The position numbers and the translations under genes are program-made. A DNA stretch of 64,000 bases from PLanc-01 sp035342095 (lineage in GTDB: Bacteria > Planctomycetota > Phycisphaerae > Sedimentisphaerales > Anaerobacaceae): contig DAOQWL010000014.1 in assembly GCA_035342095.1 (NCBI GenBank), forward strand, positions 1 to 64,000. The letters are read 5' to 3'. Shown here one piece after another: positions 41,456 through 48,867 of this stretch (positions are counted from its first letter, which is position 1; each line of letters opens with the position of its first letter). Under the pieces are notes generated by a model. The model saw nothing but the letters and a program-made list of their open reading frames with translations. It was not told where the DNA came from and ran no database searches.

Positions 41456-42472
41456 ATGAAGCTTCTGGTCGCAGGCGGTGCGGGATATATCGGTTCCGCC
41501 CTGGTGCCGGTTCTCATGGAACACGGCTATGCCGTGGATGTGGTGGACCTTTTATGGTTCGGGAACAACCTGCCGGCCGGCGTTCCCGTCCGAGCGCAGG
41601 ACCTCTTCGAGTGCACGCAGGAAGACCTGCGCGGTTACGACCAGGTCATCTTCCTGGCCGGCATGTCCAACGACCCCATGGCGGAATACGATCCCCCGAA
41701 GAACTTCGTGTTCAACGGCGCCCTGCCCTCGTATCTGGCGTTCACCGCCAAGAAGGCAGGCGTTCGACGGTTCATTTACGCCTCCTCGTGTTCGGTCTAC
41801 GGCTACGCGGTGGACGAACTGTACGACGAGGAAAGCCCTGCCACTTGCGATTATCCCTACGGCATCTCGAAGCTGCAGGGCGAACGAGGCGTCCTCCAAC
41901 TCCAGGACGAGAGCTTCTCGGTCATCGCTCTCCGCAAGGGCACGGTGAGCGGGCACAGCCCCCGCATGAGAATGGACCTGATCGTGAACACCATGTTCAA
42001 GTCGGCCATGACCGAGCGGAAGATCACGGTCGACAATCCGTCGATTTGGCGTCCCATCCTGGCCATGCGCGATGCGACGTCGGCCTATCTACGGGCCATC
42101 CAGGCCGACCCGGCCGTGAGCGGTGTCTTCAATATCGCCTCCCAGAACCACACCGTGGGCCAGGTCAGCGACATGGTCAAGTCCGCGGTGGAGAAGCTGA
42201 CCGGCCTGAAGGTGAAGATCGATATCAAGAACAGGAACGACTGCCGCAACTACAAAGTGAGCATCGACAAGGCCAAGACGCTGCTCGGATATCAGCCGCA
42301 ACAGACCGTGGCCGACATCGTGGAGGACCTCTACAGCCATCAAGAGTCCTACGGCGACTACGACGACTACCGGTACTACAACATCCGAGTCCTCGAGAGG
42401 ATGTCCGGCGGGCCTGGAAAGACCGTTGCGGGTGATCCCGTGGCTTGGGGAACCCATCGGCGTCATGCATAG
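41456..42472 (+). CDS. NAD-dependent nucleotide-sugar epimerase/dehydratase
   Basis: A 338-residue extended SDR. MKLLVAGGAGYIGSALVP is the NAD loop, FIYASSCSVYGYA and CDYPYGISKLQGE hold the Ser and YxxxK residues, and LRKGTVSGHSPRMRMDLIVN the substrate region. The exact reaction is not certain. AGGAG lies 7 nt upstream of the ATG. It belongs to the glycan operon. Confidence 0.85.
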   Translation: MKLLVAGGAGYIGSALVPVLMEHGYAVDVVDLLWFGNNLPAGVPVRAQDLFECTQEDLRGYDQVIFLAGMSNDPMAEYDPPKNFVFNGALPSYLAFTAKKAGVRRFIYASSCSVYGYAVDELYDEESPATCDYPYGISKLQGERGVLQLQDESFSVIALRKGTVSGHSPRMRMDLIVNTMFKSAMTERKITVDNPSIWRPILAMRDATSAYLRAIQADPAVSGVFNIASQNHTVGQVSDMVKSAVEKLTGLKVKIDIKNRNDCRNYKVSIDKAKTLLGYQPQQTVADIVEDLYSHQESYGDYDDYRYYNIRVLERMSGGPGKTVAGDPVAWGTHRRHA

Positions 42473-42551
42473 AGCGGTTCGCCGGGGAGAGCCCCGCAGG
42501 GGGGCAGCAACCGCCGGAGCAACCGCGTCCACGTTCTTGAAGGAGATTGCC

Positions 42552-43343
42552 GTGGCCGACAATGAGGACCTTTCGACACGGACGGAGCAATCGCTGCAGT
42601 GCGAGCGAGACTGGCATGAAAAAGGGTTCTACGTTGACTTCGACCACTGGACGTCCCGTTTCCCGTTCGCCTCGCGAGAGCGACACTGGCTCTCCGGCGA
42701 CACGGAGAAGATCCGCTTCTACAGCTACTTGGCCCGCTTCATTCGGTCGGCCCCCTATCGGGGCAAGGCCAAGGCGCTCCTCGCTCCCATCGGCTCAGGA
42801 TGGGAAACAGGCTACCTGAAGGGACTCTGCGACTCGATTCACGGAATCGACATATCGCCCCTGGCTCTGTCTCAGTGCCCGCGTCACGTGGTCACGCGCG
42901 AGGGGGACATCAGAGCATCCGGCTACCCCTCGGCCACATTCGACATCGTGATCTGTCCCCTCTTTCTCCATCACGTGCACAAGGTGGGTTTCGACCCGTT
43001 CGTGAAGGAGTTCTTCCGCATTCTCAGGCCCGGCGGCGTCCTGGCGGTGCAGGAACCCAACCGGTTCTTCCTTCCCAACGTCGCGACCCGCTGCCTGCGG
43101 GCCTTCCTCGGAAATGTCACGGAGCTGGTCCCCGACGAGAAGCCGGTGAATCCGGCTGCAATCACGCGGTGCCTCAGGCAGGCGGGATTCACCCGGGTGC
43201 GCTCCGTAGGGCTTTCCATTTCACACGTTCGGTATCCCGTCGTCCTCCAGGCGGTCAACCTGATGATCGACGCGCCCTTTCGACGGATCTGGCCGCTGAC
43301 GTGGTTGTGCAACGGGATAGGCTGGTTCTGCGAAAAGAAATAG
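42552..43343 (+). CDS. SAM-dependent methyltransferase (class I)
   Basis: A 263-residue protein. GTG at 42552 is chosen because AAGGAG lies 6 nt before it; the longer frame from 42426 would overlap the epimerase gene. Motifs are KALLAPIGSGWETGYL (SAM loop, altered from the usual GxGxG), IHGIDISPLAL, ATFDIVICPLFLHHV and ILRPGGVLAVQEP. It is likely an O- or N-methyltransferase acting on a glycan or lipid carrier. The C-terminal hydrophobic stretch (IWPLTWLCNGIGWF) may associate with the membrane. It stops 14 bp before the convergent radical SAM gene. Confidence 0.85.
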   Translation: MADNEDLSTRTEQSLQCERDWHEKGFYVDFDHWTSRFPFASRERHWLSGDTEKIRFYSYLARFIRSAPYRGKAKALLAPIGSGWETGYLKGLCDSIHGIDISPLALSQCPRHVVTREGDIRASGYPSATFDIVICPLFLHHVHKVGFDPFVKEFFRILRPGGVLAVQEPNRFFLPNVATRCLRAFLGNVTELVPDEKPVNPAAITRCLRQAGFTRVRSVGLSISHVRYPVVLQAVNLMIDAPFRRIWPLTWLCNGIGWFCEKK

Positions 43344-43357
43344 CCCCCGCCGAACGC

Positions 43358-44590
43358 CTACTTTCCCTGCGGCTGCACGCAGTTGCCGCAGGCCCCTTTT
43401 CGCGACCGGCGCCCCCAGACGAAGCCGGGCAGCAGCGAGTTCATCTTCAAGAGCACCGGGAGACTGCGCGGCAGGCAGTCGCGACAGACCGCAAACGGAT
43501 TTCGACGGCTCTTGAACTGCCGTCGCAGGGCCTGCATCTTCTCGCCGTTCCAGACCGCTTCGAACGGCTGCTCGAAGACGTTCCCGCCCGAGAAGCTCTC
43601 GTTCGTGTACGTCGCACAACACGGCGACAGCTCCCCTTTGACCGAGATGAAGCACTGGAGCCAGGGCAGCAGGCAGATCTGTCCCGCCATGTTCGCGTCC
43701 TGCATAAGGTAGATGGACCGATAGGCTTCGAAGTCGCGGGCGACGTCCTTGAGGTTCGTCCGCACCTTCAGGCGGGCGGCCTCGCGGATGCCGGTGCAGA
43801 CCGCCCGGGCGAGGCCCTCGAAATCCATGTCCTTGCCGATCTCCTCTTCCCGCTGGCTGCCGATGCCCTTGGTCTGGAGTGCACGAAAGAAGACTGTTCC
43901 GACATCCAGGTCGTGGGCCAGACGGACGATGTCCGGAATCTCGGCGTAGTTCTCCTTCAGGATCACCACGTCGAAGCGGATTTCCGGGGAGCGGGTTCCC
44001 CTCGCTTTCTTCAGCTCGCCAAGCCGACGGACGCCCTCGACGATCTTGTCGAAGCAGTCCTGCCGGCGGATGGCCACATAGGTCCCCGCGGTCGCGGCGT
44101 CAATCGAGATCTTCAACACGTTCAAGCCGGCCTCCACGAGCGACGCCGCCAGCACAGAAGAAGTGGGAGCGTCGGAGCGTGAAAGCGTGGGAGCGGCATC
44201 CGCATCCGCGCTTCCGCGCTTCCGCGCATCCACCGCGTCGCCCGACCTGCCTTTTCCCGTGTCCCCCTTCAACAGCAGCGTGCCGTTGCTGGGGATCATC
44301 GTCCGCGTCCCCTGCCGGCTCGCATGGGCGATCATCTGCGACAACGCGGGATTCAGCAGGGGTTCGCCCGCGCCGCTGAGCGTCAGCGTGGGCGGCCTGA
44401 TCTGGTCGAACACCCGACGGAAATCCTCGAACGCCAGGTGCCTGGGGTGCTTGATCACCTCGTTGCGGACGCACATATAGCACGCCAGATTGCAGTGCGT
44501 GGTCACCTCGAACTGCACGTAGTACGGCTTCGCGCATACATCCGGCTTGCGGACCGCCTCCCACGCCTTTCTCACAGCCAGTCGGTTCAT
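43358..44590 (-). CDS. radical SAM protein with SPASM-type C-terminus, interrupted by in-frame element D
   Basis: A 410-residue protein. THCNLACYMC (Cys33, 37, 40) binds the SAM iron-sulfur cluster, LTLSGAGEPLLNP follows as the GGEP-like motif, and C-terminal cysteines in CLLPWLQC, SPCCATY and CRDCLP form a SPASM/Twitch cluster domain. Between IPSNGTLL and AASLVEAGLNVLKISID, where relatives have a short loop, about residues 108-146 are low-complexity (GDAVDARKRGSADADAAPTL) and encoded by element D. Substrate unknown. It overlaps the nadE stop by 4 nt (ATGA), so it is probably in the nadE operon. Confidence 0.85.
   Translation of the reverse strand: MNRLAVRKAWEAVRKPDVCAKPYYVQFEVTTHCNLACYMCVRNEVIKHPRHLAFEDFRRVFDQIRPPTLTLSGAGEPLLNPALSQMIAHASRQGTRTMIPSNGTLLLKGDTGKGRSGDAVDARKRGSADADAAPTLSRSDAPTSSVLAASLVEAGLNVLKISIDAATAGTYVAIRRQDCFDKIVEGVRRLGELKKARGTRSPEIRFDVVILKENYAEIPDIVRLAHDLDVGTVFFRALQTKGIGSQREEEIGKDMDFEGLARAVCTGIREAARLKVRTNLKDVARDFEAYRSIYLMQDANMAGQICLLPWLQCFISVKGELSPCCATYTNESFSGGNVFEQPFEAVWNGEKMQALRRQFKSRRNPFAVCRDCLPRSLPVLLKMNSLLPGFVWGRRSRKGACGNCVQPQGK
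44155..44258. repeat. element D with an A-type arm (in frame inside a gene)
   Basis: A run of degenerate GGGAGCG / GCGTGAAAGCG and CATCCGC / GCTTCCGC units, ended by GACCTGCCTTTTCCC (44244-44258), the right arm of element A. Only one copy in the window; the insertion call rests on comparison with the radical SAM fold. Confidence 0.6.
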
Positions 44591-46497
44591 CGCGCGTCCG
44601 TACTCGTGTAGCGATTCGTGATGGGCAGGCGGCGGTCTTTGCCGAAGGCCTTCGGCGTGATCCGAACCCCCGGCGCCGACTGCCTTCTCTTGTACTCGTT
44701 GCGGTCGATCATCCGGATCACCCGCTCGACCGTCTCCGCGGGCAGGCCCGCCTTCACCAGCTCGCGAGCGGACTTGTCCTCCTCGACGTAGCCTGTGATG
44801 ATCCGGTCCAGCACGTCGTAGTCGGGCAGCGAGTCCGTGTCTTTCTGGTTCGGACGAAGCTCCGCGCTGGGAATCCGCCGGATGACCGCGACTGGGATCA
44901 CCTCCCGGCCCGCCCGCTTGTTGATGTACTCGGCCAGTTGGTAGACCATCGTCTTGAGCACGTCCTTGATGACGCCGAAACCGCCCGCGGAATCGCCGTA
45001 GAGCGTGCTGTACCCGACGGAGACCTCGCTCTTGTTACCCGTGGTCAGGACCAGCGAGCCCACTTGGTTGCTCAGGGACATCAGGATCATCCCGCGAATC
45101 CGCGCCTGGAGGTTCTCGTACGCGATGCCCTGGTCGGTCCAGCGAGGATCCGCCTTCAGCGACGCGTGGAATTGCGCCAGGATCGGCTCGATCGGGATCG
45201 CCAGCAGAGGACACCCCAGGTTGTCCGCGACGAGCTTGGAGTCTGCAATCGTTTCGGGACTGTTGAACCGCGACGGCATGGTCACGCACTGGACGTTCTC
45301 GGATCCCAGCGCCTCGACGGCAATGGCCGCGGTCACCGCAGAATCGATCCCCCCGCTGATGCCCAGGATCACCTGCTTGAATCCGTTCTTCAGGACGTAG
45401 TCACGCAATCCGAGCACGAGGGCCTGGTAGACTTCCTCGACCGTGTCCGCGGACTCGGAAGAAGAAGGTGAGAAGCTGGGAAGGCCAGAAGGTCGGACAG
45501 TCTGGTCGGTTCCCGGGCGTCGGCCGCTTGTGACCGACTCTCCGACCTTCTCACCCTCTACCCTTCTCACCTTCTGTTCTTCCACCTGAATCCCATTCGC
45601 ATCCTCGCGGACGTCGGCGATCAGCAGATCCTCGTCGAATGCCCTGGCCCGGGCCGCGATTCGCCCGGTCGAGTCCACGACGGTGCTGCGACCATCGAAG
45701 ACCAGCTCGTCCTGGCCGCCGATCAGGTTGCAGTACGCGACTGCGCAGTCGAAGGCGTCCGAGCACTTCGCGATGACCTCGTTCCTCAGGGCCAGCTTGT
45801 CCACGTCGAAGGGCGAAGCCGAGATGTTCAGCAGCAGATGGATCCGCCCGACGCCCAGGAGCAGATCGGTCAGTCGCTGGGGATGCCAGAGATCCTCGCA
45901 GATGGTCACCGCGACCCGCAGGCCCTGGACGGTCACGACGACGGGCCGGTCGCCCGCCTGAAAGTACCGCTGCTCATCGAAGACGCTGTAGTTGGGCAGG
46001 CTGCACTTGTGGTAGGTGTGCACGATCCGGCCCTTCTGGATCACCGCGGCGGCGTTGTATAGGCCCGAGGCCTCCCCCGGATCGGAAAAAGGCAGATCGG
46101 GCCTACTTTGAGGGGGAAAAACCTCCCTCTTCGATTTTTCCCCCTCAAACCCCGGTCGCGCGTCGAGAGTCTCGTCGTTTCCATTCTTCAACGAAATCGA
46201 ACGGCGAGATTTCGTTGAAGAATATAGGCCCGATCTGCCTTTTTCCGATACGAAACCCACGACGACCGTCCCGCGGTTGCAGGCGCGAGCCAGATCCTCC
46301 AGGGCCGTACGGTTGTCCCGAACGAACTGCTCTTTGTATACCAGGTCTTCCGGCGGATACCCGCAGATCGCCATCTCCGGAAACGCCACCAGGTCCGCCC
46401 CCGACGCCATGGCGTCGGACCAAATCTTCTTCATCTTCGCCACGTTGCCGGCCAGATCGCCGACCGTCGCGTTGAATTGTCCCAAGGCAATACGCAC
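44587..46497 (-). CDS. nadE: glutamine-dependent NAD+ synthetase carrying two in-frame elements
   Basis: A 636-residue enzyme that makes NAD from deamido-NAD, ATP and glutamine. The N-terminal nitrilase-fold glutaminase has Glu41 (AFPEMAICGYPPEDL), Lys164 (YHKCSLPNYSVFDE) and Cys200 (VTICEDLW). The C-terminal synthetase has the ATP loop ILGISGGIDSAV and TGNKSEVSVGYSTLYGD. Residues 84-139, inside the glutaminase, are encoded by element A2; residues about 308-345, in the linker between domains, by element B2. Both keep frame. Without them the length would be near 540, as in ordinary NadE. This is probably the essential copy, so the inserts must be tolerated or removed. Confidence 0.93.
   Translation of the reverse strand: MRIALGQFNATVGDLAGNVAKMKKIWSDAMASGADLVAFPEMAICGYPPEDLVYKEQFVRDNRTALEDLARACNRGTVVVGFVSEKGRSGLYSSTKSRRSISLKNGNDETLDARPGFEGEKSKREVFPPQSRPDLPFSDPGEASGLYNAAAVIQKGRIVHTYHKCSLPNYSVFDEQRYFQAGDRPVVVTVQGLRVAVTICEDLWHPQRLTDLLLGVGRIHLLLNISASPFDVDKLALRNEVIAKCSDAFDCAVAYCNLIGGQDELVFDGRSTVVDSTGRIAARARAFDEDLLIADVREDANGIQVEEQKVRRVEGEKVGESVTSGRRPGTDQTVRPSGLPSFSPSSSESADTVEEVYQALVLGLRDYVLKNGFKQVILGISGGIDSAVTAAIAVEALGSENVQCVTMPSRFNSPETIADSKLVADNLGCPLLAIPIEPILAQFHASLKADPRWTDQGIAYENLQARIRGMILMSLSNQVGSLVLTTGNKSEVSVGYSTLYGDSAGGFGVIKDVLKTMVYQLAEYINKRAGREVIPVAVIRRIPSAELRPNQKDTDSLPDYDVLDRIITGYVEEDKSARELVKAGLPAETVERVIRMIDRNEYKRRQSAPGVRITPKAFGKDRRLPITNRYTSTDAR
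45463..45575. repeat. palindromic element B, copy B2 (in frame inside nadE)
   Basis: AGAAGGTGAGAAG (45463-45475) pairs with CTTCTCACCTTCT (45563-45575). It encodes KVRRVEGEKVGE ... QTVRPSGLPSFSPS in the interdomain linker, matching B1 in protein sequence and orientation. Confidence 0.9.
46081..46249. repeat. palindromic element A, copy A2 (in frame inside nadE)
   Basis: Perfect 24-bp arms (46081-46104 and 46226-46249), a left hairpin TTTGAGGGGGAAAAA/...TTTTTCCCCCTCAAA and a right hairpin identical in its arms to A1. Against A1 the left stem shows a paired A-T to G-C change and the arms show a paired A/T to G/C change. Read on the minus strand here, on the plus strand in A1. Confidence 0.93.
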
Positions 46498-46530
46498 CGA
46501 TTCCGTCTCCAGTTAGAGTGCAAAAGGGCC

Positions 46531-46650
46531 TGGAAAAAGGCATCCCTCGTCACGCGTCGCTCGGACTCCGGCTCGAACCACGAGTCTGGGCGAACGACGA
46601 GGGACCAGGGACAAGCGACGCATTTGGCGTGCCTGATCTGCCTTATTCCA
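46531..46650. repeat. element with A-type arms and a different core
   Basis: TGGAAAAAGGCA (46531-46542) and TGCCTTATTCCA (46639-46650) pair with one mismatch; GATCTGCC next to the right arm matches element A. The core (CCCTCGT ... ACGAGGG) is unlike A, B, C or D. It lies in the leader of nadE. Confidence 0.6.
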
Positions 46651-46806
46651 AGCCGCAGATTCACTATTGTACGACGGAATCGGCGCAAATCAACCGCTTT
46701 TGTGTCCGTGGAGGGCGTACGATGTACGCGCGAGAACGACATTTCTGGTTCATCCGGTTCTTGCGTACTTCCGTGATCCAGGCACGCCCGAAGCGGTCGT
46801 GCACGG

Positions 46807-47008
46807 GAGATTTTCCGCTTCCAGCCAATAGCATGGCGGGTAGGCGGCACGACACGCCAGCGCGGATGTCTTGGGCCTTTCTGGACCGGTCGGCGGGAAC
46901 CCCGGTCAGACCCCTTCGTGCTCGCTTGCACAGGGCATGCCGACTCCGCCTGCAGGGGGCGTCGCCCTCTTGTCCATACCATGCTATTGGCCCAAAGCGA
47001 TAAATCTC
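46807..47008. mobile_element. MITE-like element with 30-bp imperfect terminal inverted repeats
   Basis: Ends 46807-46836 and 46979-47008 match as inverted repeats at 25 of 30 positions, with the inner 13 bp (GCCAATAGCATGG) perfect. 202 bp, no coding capacity. Immediately right of it lies TTGGGGAC-AG-GTCCCCAA. Confidence 0.6.
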
Positions 47009-47313
47009 AGGGGTTTGGGGACAGGTCCCCAAGAACCACCAAAGCACGCGAAAACCGGATAAGCCATATTTCTCTTGAGGATCCCGCGCGATAGAGGTAC
47101 AAAGTGCCGAGACGGGTGCGATGAAGTCTCGCGGGCCGGTGGGGTAAGCTCCGGCGTTGAGGGCGAGCAGATCGTGTTGAGACATTCGAGCAGAACAACC
47201 AGATTGAGGACATACGGACCACAATCCAGCGAAAACACAAGTATTTGCGATTCATTCTCTTGCCTCGTGCATGCTGTCATCACAGTTGATTTCCATATAG
47301 GAGATGTGGAGAA

Positions 47314-48810
47314 ATGAGCAGACGAAACAGTATCGCAACGACGTTTTCTCTCTGTACCGCCCTGCTGATCGGTTTGGGCTGTTCCACACACAAGCTCGCG
47401 ATCGTCACGAGCGATCCGAACGGAGCAGCGATCTATCTGAACGGAGCGGCGAGAGGCATCACTCCTTTCAAGGAGGATCTCACGTTCACCCGGGAGATCG
47501 ACAGCTACGAGGTTCTCCTCAAGAAGGCCGGATACTTCGATGGCAAGACGACGATCCGGAACGAACCCAAGGACAAGCACATATACGAGGTAACCCTTTC
47601 TCCCTTGTCCAAGACGGTCAGCATTACAAGTGAACCGAAAGGGGCCACGGTCTATGTCAACGGGACAGAGGCTGGCATCACGGACCTGACGCGGAAGATG
47701 GAGTTTCACGAGTTCGACGAATACGAGGTGGTCGTCAAACTGGAAGGTTATCTGGACGCGCAGGACGTCATCCAGTACGAGCCGGCCACCAAGACGGAGT
47801 ACCCGTTCACGCTGGAGAAGATTGAGACAGTCCCGGTGGAGCTTGTCGAGATGGAGCCTATCGCGACGCCGCAGGGCGTGAAACTGCGAATCGTGCGAAA
47901 ACCCACCCTGGCCTATCTAGAAGTGATTGAGCGATCGCCCAACGTCAAGAGCGTCACTCTGGTGACCAACAACGAGGATGAGACGATTTCTCTGGGTCCA
48001 CCGATCCTCTCGCCCAAGGGCAGTACGCTGGTCTACGAGGCCTTCGTCGAGGAGAACAACAGTTCCTCCTACAGCAACATCTGGAAGATGGACGTCGGGG
48101 CTTTCGGAAAGACTCGCGTCACGTTTGGGAAGTGGCTGGATACGTTCCCCACCTTCACGCCGGACGCAAACAGCATCGTCTTCAGTTCGGACCGTGTGGG
48201 TGGACGAACCCTGTGGCGGATCAAGACCATGGGCGGCGGCGGATTGACCAGCGTGACCAATACCCTCTCCGAGGACTACTCTCCGTCCGTCTCGCCGGAT
48301 GCTACGGTGATCACCTATGCCTCGAACCCCCCCGAGGCGGAGGAGCCGCAGATTTGGACCGTGAATTCGGACGGCAGTCTTCCCACACAGCTTCGCGAAG
48401 GCGAGTCTCCGCAGATATCGCCCGACGGAAAGCAGATTCTCTTCGTACGGCGGGACAAGATCACAGGCAAGCGACAGATCTGGATCATGAACAACGACGG
48501 CAACGAGGAAACCCAACTGACACAGAACGTCGCGTACGACGTGATCAATCCGAGATGGTCCCCGGACGGCCGGTGGATTGTCTTCGCGTCGGAGGAAGGA
48601 CTCGACTCCAAGAAACGACCCAACTTCGACATCTGGATGATGACCCGAGGGGGAGCAGAGAAGACCCAACTGACGACGAATGGGTCTCGAGACGACTGTC
48701 CCTGCTGGGATCACAGCGGTCGGTACATCTATTTTCGCTCCAATCGGGGAGGAACCTGGAACATCTGGCGGTTTGAGCCGAGCATGCCGGAGACTGCGTC
48801 CACCTCGTGA
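47314..48810 (+). CDS. lipoprotein with two PEGA domains and a TolB-like beta-propeller
   Basis: A 498-residue protein with lipobox LLIGLGC (Cys23). Two PEGA domains follow: about residues 28-98 (IVTSDPNGAAIYLNGAARG) and 103-170 (ITSEPKGATVYVNGTEAG). The C-terminal half is a WD40-like/TolB propeller with repeated blades such as PTFTPDANSIVFSSDR, PQISPDGKQILFVRR and PRWSPDGRWIVFAS. GGAG precedes the ATG. Such proteins sit at the outer membrane or periplasm and bind wall or protein partners; the target is unknown. It stands alone, convergent with glnS. Confidence 0.88.
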   Translation: MSRRNSIATTFSLCTALLIGLGCSTHKLAIVTSDPNGAAIYLNGAARGITPFKEDLTFTREIDSYEVLLKKAGYFDGKTTIRNEPKDKHIYEVTLSPLSKTVSITSEPKGATVYVNGTEAGITDLTRKMEFHEFDEYEVVVKLEGYLDAQDVIQYEPATKTEYPFTLEKIETVPVELVEMEPIATPQGVKLRIVRKPTLAYLEVIERSPNVKSVTLVTNNEDETISLGPPILSPKGSTLVYEAFVEENNSSSYSNIWKMDVGAFGKTRVTFGKWLDTFPTFTPDANSIVFSSDRVGGRTLWRIKTMGGGGLTSVTNTLSEDYSPSVSPDATVITYASNPPEAEEPQIWTVNSDGSLPTQLREGESPQISPDGKQILFVRRDKITGKRQIWIMNNDGNEETQLTQNVAYDVINPRWSPDGRWIVFASEEGLDSKKRPNFDIWMMTRGGAEKTQLTTNGSRDDCPCWDHSGRYIYFRSNRGGTWNIWRFEPSMPETASTS

Positions 48811-48867
48811 GTTCGCGCAGCGGTCTCCTGCATCCTGGTCATCACAGACATTCACCAGAAGAAGGGT

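Larger units (their letters stand above)
46498..47313. other. 816-bp intergenic region with palindromic elements, no convincing gene
   Basis: Open frames here (the longest on the minus strand, 46664-47224) lack ribosome sites and recognisable motifs and look like chance frames in GC-rich DNA. The region instead holds an A-armed element (46531-46650), a MITE-like element (46807-47008) and a GGGGAC-AG-GTCCCC hairpin near 47016-47032. The last 250 bp before the lipoprotein gene show nothing I can name. Confidence 0.6.

Noticed and set aside
46664..47224. 186-codon minus-strand frame in the large intergenic region
   Set aside because: No ribosome site, no recognisable motif, and it runs straight through the MITE-like element and the GGGGAC hairpin; most likely a chance frame in GC-rich DNA.
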